A DNA stretch of 37,962 nucleotides, taken from a virus. The notes below the pieces were generated by a model. It had not been told where the DNA came from, did not search any database, and saw nothing but the letters and a program-made list of their open reading frames with translations. The position numbers were made by a program, and so were the translations under genes. This document shows positions 33,157-37,904 of this stretch, one piece after another (positions within the stretch are counted from its first letter, which is position 1; the number at the start of each line of letters is the position of its first letter). The stretch covers positions 1 through 37,962 of the IMG/VR virus record IMGVR_UViG_3300043419_000594; one strand, 5' to 3'.

Positions 33157-34326
33157 TTATTTTTCTGTCACATATATTCTTATTGGAGCATCTGTTCGAA
33201 GCGCCAAAGAGCCAAGATGGTGTACCTTTTCATTTAATAGTTGTAGGTCAAACCTCTCGGCTACTTTACTCAATAATACCCGCATCTGCATTAGAGCGTA
33301 TTCTTTTCCGACACACTGCCTTTTACCAAATAGGAATGGGAAATACTCTCCCTTTGCCAATTTAGGGTTTTCTAGCCATCTTTCTGGTTTGAATGAATTT
33401 GGATCTTCGAAAATGTTTTCATCTCTATGCATAGCATATGAACTTATGGTTACTTTGGTTCCAGCAGGAAGGAGGGTTCCGTCTACTTCTACATCTTCCG
33501 TCGCAATTCTCTGACTATTCCAAATAGCAGGACATAGCCTCAAAACTTCTTTAATAAAAGCATCAAGGTTTTCTCTTTCAGATATTTTCTCTTGCCAGTC
33601 TTTGTTTATCGACAAATAGTACATTGCCCATTCTAGGGTATGTGCTGTTGATTCGTAACTTCCCACAAATAATGAAAGTGTTTCCGCATATAGATCTATA
33701 AAATCTATTTTTCCGTTTTTATATGAGTTAATGATCATATCTAGAAAGTCATTTTTTACTTCTTTAGACTCTAGTCTTTTGTCTACTATCTTTTTGCATA
33801 TATCGTAGACCTTTTCTCTTTCTTCCCCAGATCCGTCATACCTCATATTAAATGCAACTTCATCCATAACGACTGCGATATTGTCTTTTATTTCTTCAAA
33901 GTCATCATCTGCGTTTTCTGAAAAAAATATTTCCATGACACTTTTAAAAACAACAAATTTCATTTGCTCTCGGACATTGATCTCGCCAGACCAGTTAGAT
34001 ATTATCTTATCTACGATTGGAGCAGCCTGTAGTTCATATTTCTTTATATGATCAGTAGCGAATGCTGGAACTACTTCTTTTTTATTTCTCATATGCCCTG
34101 GCTCTTCTGCAGTAAACAAACCTGATCCAACGGCATAGCCTAGTCTTTTAAAACCACCATCTTTTATAAAACTGTTGTATTTATTTAGTGCGACATCCTC
34201 TACCGCTTTGCTAGTAACCACAAAATAGGAGTTATCACTATCTGGGTTAGGACGATGATTGCCTTCTATTCTTTTTTTTAGTAATTGAAAGTAAGATGGC
34301 CAGTCAAAGTTGTCTGGGTTTGTCAT
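33157..34326 (-). CDS. Cytochrome P450
   Basis: This encodes 389 residues from the ATG at 34326; a GTG 15 bp upstream is less likely because TATAAT overlaps it and ends 6 bp before the ATG. All P450 landmarks are present: FTAEEPGHMRNKKEVVPAF (C-helix region), VGSYESTAHTLEW (I-helix oxygen-binding motif, residues 221-233), ExxR (E260-R263), FKPERW near 312, and the haem loop FLFGKRQCVG with Cys338. Length and soluble N-terminus match bacterial P450s. No redox partner is recognised nearby, so host ferredoxin would be needed. The substrate is unknown. P450 genes are rare in phages. Confidence 0.95.
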   Translation of the reverse strand: MTNPDNFDWPSYFQLLKKRIEGNHRPNPDSDNSYFVVTSKAVEDVALNKYNSFIKDGGFKRLGYAVGSGLFTAEEPGHMRNKKEVVPAFATDHIKKYELQAAPIVDKIISNWSGEINVREQMKFVVFKSVMEIFFSENADDDFEEIKDNIAVVMDEVAFNMRYDGSGEEREKVYDICKKIVDKRLESKEVKNDFLDMIINSYKNGKIDFIDLYAETLSLFVGSYESTAHTLEWAMYYLSINKDWQEKISERENLDAFIKEVLRLCPAIWNSQRIATEDVEVDGTLLPAGTKVTISSYAMHRDENIFEDPNSFKPERWLENPKLAKGEYFPFLFGKRQCVGKEYALMQMRVLLSKVAERFDLQLLNEKVHHLGSLALRTDAPIRIYVTEK

Positions 34327-34332
34327 AATATC

Positions 34333-34338
34333 ATTATA
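34333..34338 (-). promoter_or_regulatory. TATAAT 6 bp before P450 start
   Basis: A TATAAT on the minus strand ends 6 bp before the ATG at 34326. It is preceded by GTG and not by the TGN seen elsewhere, and no clear -35 box is visible. Confidence 0.45.
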
Positions 34339-34410
34339 CACCAGGCGAAAAAACCAAATAGCCTAAAATCTGAATATTTTGTTCAGATGTATGATACATG
34401 TTATAAAAGA

Positions 34411-34453
34411 ATAAAAACAAAAAAAATAGTGCGCCCATAATAGACACACTATT
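34411..34453 (-). terminator. Terminator of leftward early genes
   Basis: Stem AATAGTG/CACTATT (34425-34431 with 34447-34453) followed on the minus strand by TTTTTTGTTTTTATT. It lies 14 bp after the stop codon of the last small gene and separates it from the P450 gene. Confidence 0.8.
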
Positions 34454-34466
34454 GATCTTGCACATC

Positions 34467-34655
34467 CTACATCTTGGGTGCGCTACCCTGTATCCACCCG
34501 CTGTGTATACCTACTAGTGGTGCGTCAATGTTGACCGCCGTACCTACTGGGAGAGTTGCTCCAAACACTTCAATGAACTCTAGGAGATGTTCCTTAGTAT
34601 CGAAATTCATTCCTCGTGAGGAACCTTGTGTTGTTGTTAATGTTGCTTTAATCAT
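34467..34655 (-). CDS. Small early protein, paralog of 36571-36756
   Basis: This encodes 62 residues with AAGGAG 7 bp before the ATG, overlapping the stop codon of the upstream gene. A central LLEFIEVFGATLPVGTAVNI and a final HSGWIQGSAPK align with QFISQYPQQLPVGVALKV and ISGTLRGKATL in the plus-strand protein at 36571. Both have a strand-helix-strand layout. No function is known; the motif LPVGxA defines this small family. Confidence 0.6.
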   Translation of the reverse strand: MIKATLTTTQGSSRGMNFDTKEHLLEFIEVFGATLPVGTAVNIDAPLVGIHSGWIQGSAPKM

Positions 34656-34667
34656 TGTTTAATCTCC

Positions 34668-34862
34668 TTAGCAAGATGTAGTAGATGTAGTTGTTGAGGA
34701 TAGGTACTCTTCACGCACCTTAGACATTGCTCTATCTATTTGAGCGTATGCGTTAGCACACTTATAGCAATACTCTTCTGTAGTAATACCTAGCATAAAG
34801 GCATCTGTACCAGAGTAGACGAGTTCTGTTGATTCACAGTTAATTACTTTGCATGTATTCAT
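34668..34862 (-). CDS. Small early protein with Cys pairs
   Basis: This encodes 64 residues with AAGGA upstream. MNTCKVINCES and EEYCYKCANAY supply CxxxxC and CxxC pairs, enough for one zinc site; the end is Ser/Thr rich (SSTTTSTTSC). A small DNA- or RNA-binding or host-takeover factor is possible. Confidence 0.6.
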   Translation of the reverse strand: MNTCKVINCESTELVYSGTDAFMLGITTEEYCYKCANAYAQIDRAMSKVREEYLSSTTTSTTSC

Positions 34863-34970
34863 TTAGTTATTTTCCTTTGTTAGACATAGACATTTGTTAA
34901 TTGTTATTGTGTTACCCTCGTGGATAACTGTAGCGAGTGTATCGCATGAGTCGCATAGATAGATGTGCAT
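34863..34970 (-). CDS. 35-residue early protein with CDSC motif
   Basis: This short gene encodes MHIYLCDSCDTLATVIHEGN and 15 more residues, ending in CLCLTKENN. It has a TAATG overlap with the upstream gene, and its stop codon abuts the next start. CxxC and CxC pairs form one likely zinc knuckle. It was found by reading the coupled frame; it is too short to stand out by length. Confidence 0.6.
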   Translation of the reverse strand: MHIYLCDSCDTLATVIHEGNTITINKCLCLTKENN

Positions 34971-35185
34971 TAGTCGCACTCTCCACAAGGACATTGTGGG
35001 AATTCTCTATCTTGCTTAATCTTGTTAGCAAGAGCCTGTACCTTTTTGTAGGTATCAGCACTAGCACCTCTAAAGGATACTACTTCACCATTAGCAACCA
35101 TAGTTGCAGCGAGGTGGATACGCTGTTCTAGGTCAAGGTGACCGAACTTAGAGTGTTTGATTGTATTTTTATCTAGTGTATTCAT
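34970..35185 (-). CDS. Small early protein with C-terminal CPCGEC
   Basis: This encodes 71 residues with AAAGGTG before the ATG. A helical body (LEQRIHLAATMVANGEVVSF, TYKKVQALANKIKQDREF) ends in QCPCGECD, a CxCxxC cluster. It is the first gene of the leftward early unit, driven by the promoter at 35244-35272. Confidence 0.6.
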   Translation of the reverse strand: MNTLDKNTIKHSKFGHLDLEQRIHLAATMVANGEVVSFRGASADTYKKVQALANKIKQDREFPQCPCGECD

Positions 35186-35243
35186 TTAATGAACACCTTT
35201 CTTTAGTAGTTATTTATTCTTATTTAATTTTTCTTATACAAGA

Positions 35244-35272
35244 AGTATAGCATAGAAATGTCAAAAAGTCAA
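35244..35272 (-). promoter_or_regulatory. Leftward early promoter
   Basis: TTGACT (35272-35267), a 17-bp spacer and extended TGC-TATACT (to 35244). The -35 and spacer are almost identical to the rightward promoter at 36384-36412 (one difference in 26 bases). Confidence 0.8.
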
Positions 35273-35410
35273 GTCTAAAATCGGACATTTCGCCCTTTTT
35301 CTTTGTGATTTAGACCACACGACAAATCGGACATTTGGGACAGACGTCTGTCAAATCGACACGCCGATACTACTAGGATCGTTACGCTATTGTTATAATT
35401 CCCCCAAAAA

Positions 35411-35426
35411 TGTGATGTGATTCACA
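35411..35426. promoter_or_regulatory. CRP/GlxR-like palindrome 1
   Basis: TGTGATGTGATTCACA is a perfect TGTGA-N6-TCACA match to the binding pattern of CRP-family regulators. It lies 56 bp before the promoter box at 35467. Confidence 0.6.
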
Positions 35427-35466
35427 ATCCCTTATTTCCTAAATGTCCGTTTTGTACCCCTCAATA

Positions 35467-35488
35467 TGTCAGACCCCCCTGCTATACT
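35467..35488 (+). promoter_or_regulatory. Rightward early promoter, TGTCAG-N10-TATACT
   Basis: TGTCAG, 10 bp (ACCCCCCTGC) and TATACT. TGC before TATACT makes an extended -10. The 22-base block is identical to the one at 36513-36534. The TGTCAG is too close to the -10 to be a normal -35, so it may bind a phage factor. Confidence 0.65.
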
Positions 35489-35502
35489 TGTATATATACA
35501 AG
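35487..35502. promoter_or_regulatory. Palindrome at transcription start
   Basis: CTTGTATATATACAAG, a perfect 16-bp palindrome beginning in the -10 and covering the predicted start site. Operator or initial hairpin. Confidence 0.5.
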
Positions 35503-35542
35503 GTTGAAAAAGAAGTAAGCCCCTTAAAGAAAGGTTATCAAA

Positions 35543-35725
35543 ATGATAACACTAACAAAAATCGAAGTGTGTAAAACACACACCCCTAATAAGTCTGCTA
35601 TCTCCGAAGTAGGAGATGACCAATTCACATTCTGCGAAAGTTGTGAACAAAATATTGAGCGTTGGTATAACGATACCGACCCAGAGCGTCTACCTATGTG
35701 GACAGATTGGAAGGTGTCTAAGTGA
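35543..35725 (+). CDS. Small early protein with two Cys pairs
   Basis: This encodes 60 residues with AAAGG 8 bp before the ATG. VCKTHTPNKSA and FCESCEQNIERW give Cys and His ligands for one zinc site; the C-terminus is Trp rich (PMWTDWKVSK). It is the first gene of the rightward early unit. Confidence 0.65.
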   Translation: MITLTKIEVCKTHTPNKSAISEVGDDQFTFCESCEQNIERWYNDTDPERLPMWTDWKVSK

Positions 35726-35886
35726 GCACTTTCATAAACCTTGCCTCTGTATGTGGCAAATCTTCAGCCCCTGTTGATGTCTATGATGTAGACCTTAACC
35801 CTCATGGTGTTATCTGTTGCGATAATTGCCAATCTATTTTAATGTGTCGCAAGGCATGGGATTTCTTATACAAGGAGGTCAAATAA
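35722..35886 (+). CDS. 54-residue zinc-knuckle protein
   Basis: This runs from a GTG in a GTGA overlap with the previous stop. It encodes MSTFINLASVCGKSSAPVDV and a second half with GVICCDNCQSILMCRKAWDF. The CCxxC...C arrangement could bind zinc. Its stop overlaps the next start (TAATG), and AAGGAGG near its end serves that gene. Confidence 0.6.
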   Translation: MSTFINLASVCGKSSAPVDVYDVDLNPHGVICCDNCQSILMCRKAWDFLYKEVK

Positions 35887-36038
35887 TGACTAAATACAAT
35901 GTGCTTATTTCTTATGTCGTAGAGGCAGAAGATGAGATGAGAGCCGTGTTCGCTCTAAATAAATCACTCTACCCACTTAGCGAAGATGAAATTGCTAAGT
36001 TCGATGCGTTCCATATTGAGGAGGTTGCCAATGCCTAA
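35886..36038 (+). CDS. Small early protein
   Basis: This encodes 50 residues from the ATG at 35886, which follows AAGGAGG. The chain begins MTKYNVLISYVVEAEDEMRA and continues with an acidic helix. Its start resembles that of the next gene (MPKFIYTIAVEVDA), a beta-strand plus acidic-helix layout, so they look like a tandem duplicate pair. Confidence 0.65.
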   Translation: MTKYNVLISYVVEAEDEMRAVFALNKSLYPLSEDEIAKFDAFHIEEVANA

Positions 36039-36165
36039 GTTTATTTATACAATCGCCGTTGAGGTTGACGCTATTGACCAAGATGAGGCAACATGGTTAA
36101 TCTACAATACCCCGCTAGAAAAACTAAACACGGATTGCTTAGAAATAGAAATTGAGGAAAACTAA
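36031..36165 (+). CDS. Small early protein, tandem relative
   Basis: This encodes 44 residues; it overlaps the previous gene by 8 bp, with GAGGAGG upstream. MPKFIYTIAVEVDAIDQDEA followed by an acidic helix and a LEIEIEEN tail aligns with the preceding protein at the start. Function unknown. Confidence 0.6.
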   Translation: MPKFIYTIAVEVDAIDQDEATWLIYNTPLEKLNTDCLEIEIEEN

Positions 36166-36166
36166 A

Positions 36167-36268
36167 ATGGAAAAAGATATTTTCGGATTTGCAGATGCAA
36201 TTAATTTGGATCATCTAAATTTAGAACAACTAAAAGAACTAGAAAAACTTTTAGAAAAAATAAAATAA
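36167..36268 (+). CDS. 33-residue leucine-rich early peptide
   Basis: This encodes MEKDIFGFADAINLDHLNLE, then a Leu/Lys/Glu helix (QLKELEKLLEKIK). GAGG lies 9 bp before the ATG. The heptad leucines suggest a short coiled coil that pairs with another protein. It is placed in a clear run of co-directional genes, so it is probably expressed. Confidence 0.5.
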   Translation: MEKDIFGFADAINLDHLNLEQLKELEKLLEKIK

Positions 36269-36321
36269 ATAAAAAACAATTTTGCAAAAATAAAAACTTT
36301 GCAAAAATTGCACGTGCAAAG

Positions 36322-36342
36322 TTATCCACAGGCTGTGTATAA
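36322..36342. other. Inverted pair of DnaA boxes
   Basis: TTATCCACA, then GGC, then TGTGTATAA (reverse complement TTATACACA). Both match the bacterial DnaA consensus TTATNCACA. The 20-mer CGTGCAAAGTTATCCACAGG around the first box recurs at 37338-37357. Confidence 0.65.
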
Positions 36343-36346
36343 CTAA

Positions 36347-36362
36347 TGTGATATTAATCACC
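36347..36362. promoter_or_regulatory. CRP/GlxR-like palindrome 2
   Basis: TGTGATATTAATCACC, a TGTGA-N6-TCAC match with one end base off. It sits 22 bp upstream of the TTGACT promoter. Confidence 0.5.
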
Positions 36363-36383
36363 TACGACACGCCGTGTTTAAAC

Positions 36384-36412
36384 TTGACTTTTTGAGATTT
36401 CTATGCTAGTAT
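36384..36412 (+). promoter_or_regulatory. Rightward TTGACT promoter
   Basis: TTGACT, a 17-bp spacer and TGC-TAGTAT. TATAGT three bases downstream is an alternative -10. It is nearly identical to the leftward promoter at 35244-35272. Confidence 0.65.
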
Positions 36413-36450
36413 AGTTACTATAAACAATTAAATAAAGATAAATAAGGTAA

Positions 36451-36505
36451 TGAGCCTTAGCAAATAAATGTGACGAGTATCACAGTGAGCCTAAGCAAAT
36501 AAGTG
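36451..36505 (+). repeat. 20-bp direct repeats flanking a CRP-like site
   Basis: TGAGCCTTAGCAAATAAATG (36451-36470) and TGAGCCTAAGCAAATAAGTG (36486-36505) are 18 of 20 identical with a 35-bp period. Each contains the reading frame for MSLSK-stop (ATG at 36450, GTG at 36485). Between them is TGTGACGAGTATCACA (36469-36484), a perfect TGTGA-N6-TCACA. Confidence 0.6.
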
Positions 36506-36512
36506 CCCAATT

Positions 36513-36534
36513 TGTCAGACCCCCCTGCTATACT
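36513..36534 (+). promoter_or_regulatory. Rightward early promoter, second TGTCAG-N10-TATACT copy
   Basis: Identical over 22 bases to the copy at 35467-35488, with TGC-TATACT. It should drive the genes from 36571 on. Confidence 0.65.
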
Positions 36535-36570
36535 TAATTATATAAACAAACAAAAGAAAGGTGGTTCAAT

Positions 36571-36756
36571 ATGAACTACATTATCAAACTAGAGTCTTTC
36601 AATGGCTCAACAAAATCAATCGCACTTCCTTCAAAGGGTGCAGTTGCTCAATTCATCTCACAATATCCTCAGCAGTTGCCAGTAGGCGTTGCTCTCAAAG
36701 TGTCTTGCGACGCTCTCTCAATCTCTGGAACACTTCGTGGAAAGGCTACACTCTAA
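36571..36756 (+). CDS. Small early protein, LPVGxA family
   Basis: This encodes 61 residues with AAAGGTGG before the ATG. It is a relative of the leftward gene at 34467-34655: FISQYPQQLPVGVALKV and ISGTLRGKATL match its FIEVFGATLPVGTAVNI and HSGWIQGSAPK. The predicted order is strand, helix, strand. Function unknown. Both arms carry a copy, which suggests duplication across the control region. Confidence 0.65.
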   Translation: MNYIIKLESFNGSTKSIALPSKGAVAQFISQYPQQLPVGVALKVSCDALSISGTLRGKATL

Positions 36757-37013
36757 TGACTAACACAGTTGCATTCGCTATCTTCCCTTTTGAACACAAG
36801 GGCTATCAGTTTATTTCTAAGGTTTCAGAAAATTCTCGCTACCTACCGCAAATTCTCTCAATCAAAGATGAGTTCATCGCAATGAATCGTGGTGCTATCG
36901 ATGAGTGCATTCCTGACATTGAAGATATGTCTTGGGCTTCAATTCAAAAGCAGGTCACCTTTATTAACGAGGGGGGCACTGAAATGTTTCTAGAATTGGT
37001 AGGTGTTGCATAA
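36756..37013 (+). CDS. Early hypothetical protein
   Basis: This encodes 85 residues from the ATG in a TAATG overlap with the previous gene. Segments are MTNTVAFAIFPFEHKGYQFI, PQILSIKDEFIAMNRG and a final TEMFLELVGVA. It is acidic, with mixed helices. Not recognised. It is co-translated with the LPVGxA protein. Confidence 0.6.
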   Translation: MTNTVAFAIFPFEHKGYQFISKVSENSRYLPQILSIKDEFIAMNRGAIDECIPDIEDMSWASIQKQVTFINEGGTEMFLELVGVA

Positions 37014-37177
37014 TGATGACTCGCAAAGACTATGTAGAGGTTGCCAAAATTATCTCAAAGCATTCGAAAGGCGATACTTGCCGACTAGATATTTTAATTG
37101 ATGATTTTGCGTTTTGGTTCGCAGAAGATAATCCAAATTTCAAAATGGAAAAATTTATGGAGGCTTGTAATGAATAG
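37013..37177 (+). CDS. Small conserved phage protein (DNPxFxxxxFxxAC)
   Basis: This encodes 54 residues from the TAATGATG overlap. The C-terminal FWFAEDNPNFKMEKFMEACN matches a pattern that recurs in small early proteins of many actinobacterial phages (DNPxFxxxxFxxAC), recalled from memory. The role is unknown. The GGAGG near its end serves the following gene. Confidence 0.65.
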   Translation: MMTRKDYVEVAKIISKHSKGDTCRLDILIDDFAFWFAEDNPNFKMEKFMEACNE

Positions 37178-37295
37178 ACTACTAACAACAATTGTTCAAC
37201 TATTTTTAGCGGGCAGTGTTTTTATTTTATTCCGCATGATGTTACCAATGCTAAAAGAAGATTGGCAAGAAATAAAAAACGATTTGCAAAAGTAA
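37170..37295 (+). CDS. Small single-pass membrane protein
   Basis: This encodes 41 residues overlapping the previous gene by 8 bp, with GGAGG 7 bp upstream. One hydrophobic helix (LLTTIVQLFLAGSVFILF) is followed by a charged tail. It may sit in the host membrane during early infection. Confidence 0.6.
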   Translation: MNRLLTTIVQLFLAGSVFILFRMMLPMLKEDWQEIKNDLQK

Positions 37296-37346
37296 ATCAT
37301 GATCCTGAGCAAGATTCAAAACTGCTCAAATTTTGGACGTGCAAAG

Positions 37347-37367
37347 TTATCCACAGGGTTATACACA
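37347..37367. other. Direct pair of DnaA boxes
   Basis: TTATCCACA and TTATACACA in the same orientation, 3 bp apart. Both match TTATNCACA. Confidence 0.65.
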
Positions 37368-37469
37368 GGCGTTTAAGAGGTTGTGTACGACACGCCCGAG
37401 ATTTTGTGACATTAAACACATGGCTTGAGCGTCTCACTATTTGGATTTACTGGCTAGTAAGTAGAAAAA

Positions 37470-37491
37470 TGTCAGTGCCATAGGCTAGGAT
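37470..37491 (+). promoter_or_regulatory. Third TGTCAG-N10 promoter box
   Basis: TGTCAG, 10 bp, TAGGAT; same spacing as at 35467 and 36513 but a weaker -10. It precedes the gene at 37531. Confidence 0.5.
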
Positions 37492-37530
37492 AGTATTATC
37501 AAGTTAAATAAAGAAAGAAGGTCGCCCCCT

Positions 37531-37737
37531 ATGGCTACTAAACTATACACTATCGAAAACCTACTTGTAGGAAAAACTTATCGCTCTACTAATCGCCACT
37601 TTGAAGGTGAAATTGTTTCTGCTCGACCAAGAACAGAAATTTGGTATGGAGAAAATACAGAAGCGTACCTAGTTGAAATTAACACTCGCAGTTTGCGAAA
37701 TAAGTTTGCGACTATCGCAGTTAAGGTAGGTGAATAA
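37531..37737 (+). CDS. Early hypothetical protein, small beta-barrel candidate
   Basis: This encodes 68 residues with GAAGG before the ATG. Strand-rich segments (YTIENLLVGKTYRST, GEIVSARPRTEIWYG, EAYLVEINTRSLRNKFATI) could form a small SH3-like barrel. No family was recognised. Confidence 0.6.
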   Translation: MATKLYTIENLLVGKTYRSTNRHFEGEIVSARPRTEIWYGENTEAYLVEINTRSLRNKFATIAVKVGE

Positions 37738-37904
37738 TGATAAAGGAATACATTGACCAAAATGAATTTTATTTTGTTAAAGATGAAATGAGATTTTGTT
37801 GTGACGAAAGTCAATTTAAGTATGTATGCAAGGCTCATGGTGAGGCTATGGGTTGCTACTATTGCGAGTTTGACTATTCTCAGGATTGCGAGGAACAACA
37901 CTAA
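37737..37904 (+). CDS. Small early protein with multiple Cys pairs
   Basis: This encodes 55 residues from the ATG in a TAATG overlap. MRFCCDESQFKYVCKAH and GCYYCEFDYSQDCEEQH carry six Cys and His ligands, compatible with one or two zinc sites. It follows the habit of this arm of encoding tiny Cys-rich proteins. Confidence 0.6.
   Translation: MIKEYIDQNEFYFVKDEMRFCCDESQFKYVCKAHGEAMGCYYCEFDYSQDCEEQH

Larger units (their letters stand above)
35186..35542. promoter_or_regulatory. Divergent early control region
   Basis: This 357-bp gap holds no gene. From left to right it contains the leftward promoter (35244-35272), two copies of the ACAAATCGGACATT-type element (35277-35290 and 35322-35336), CGACACGCC (35357-35365), ATTGTTATAATT (35389-35400), a CRP-like palindrome (35411-35426), an inverted copy of the element (35441-35455), the TGTCAG-N10-TATACT promoter (35467-35488) and the palindrome CTTGTATATATACAAG (35487-35502). 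It looks like a switch between the two arms. Confidence 0.7.
36269..36570. promoter_or_regulatory. Second intergenic cassette
   Basis: This gap has no ordinary gene. It holds inverted DnaA boxes (36322-36342), a CRP-like palindrome (36347-36362), TACGACACGCC (36363-36373), a TTGACT promoter (36384-36412), twin 20-bp repeats flanking a second CRP-like site (36451-36505) and the TGTCAG promoter (36513-36534). The order resembles the region at 35281-35500. Confidence 0.65.
37296..37530. promoter_or_regulatory. Third intergenic cassette
   Basis: It has the same building blocks as the second cassette: CGTGCAAAGTTATCCACAGG (37338-37357), DnaA boxes TTATCCACA (37347-37355) and TTATACACA (37359-37367), TACGACACGCC (37386-37396), a CRP-like TGTGACATTAAACACA (37405-37420) and TGTCAG-N10-TAGGAT (37470-37491). 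A long reading frame through it is probably not coding. Confidence 0.65.

Noticed and set aside
34919-34927. DnaA-like box TTATCCACG
   Set aside because: One mismatch, isolated, and inside the coding sequence of the 35-residue gene.
37262-37483. 73-residue frame crossing the third intergenic cassette
   Set aside because: It overlaps DnaA boxes and repeated control elements, lacks a ribosome site, and has a composition unlike the neighbours.
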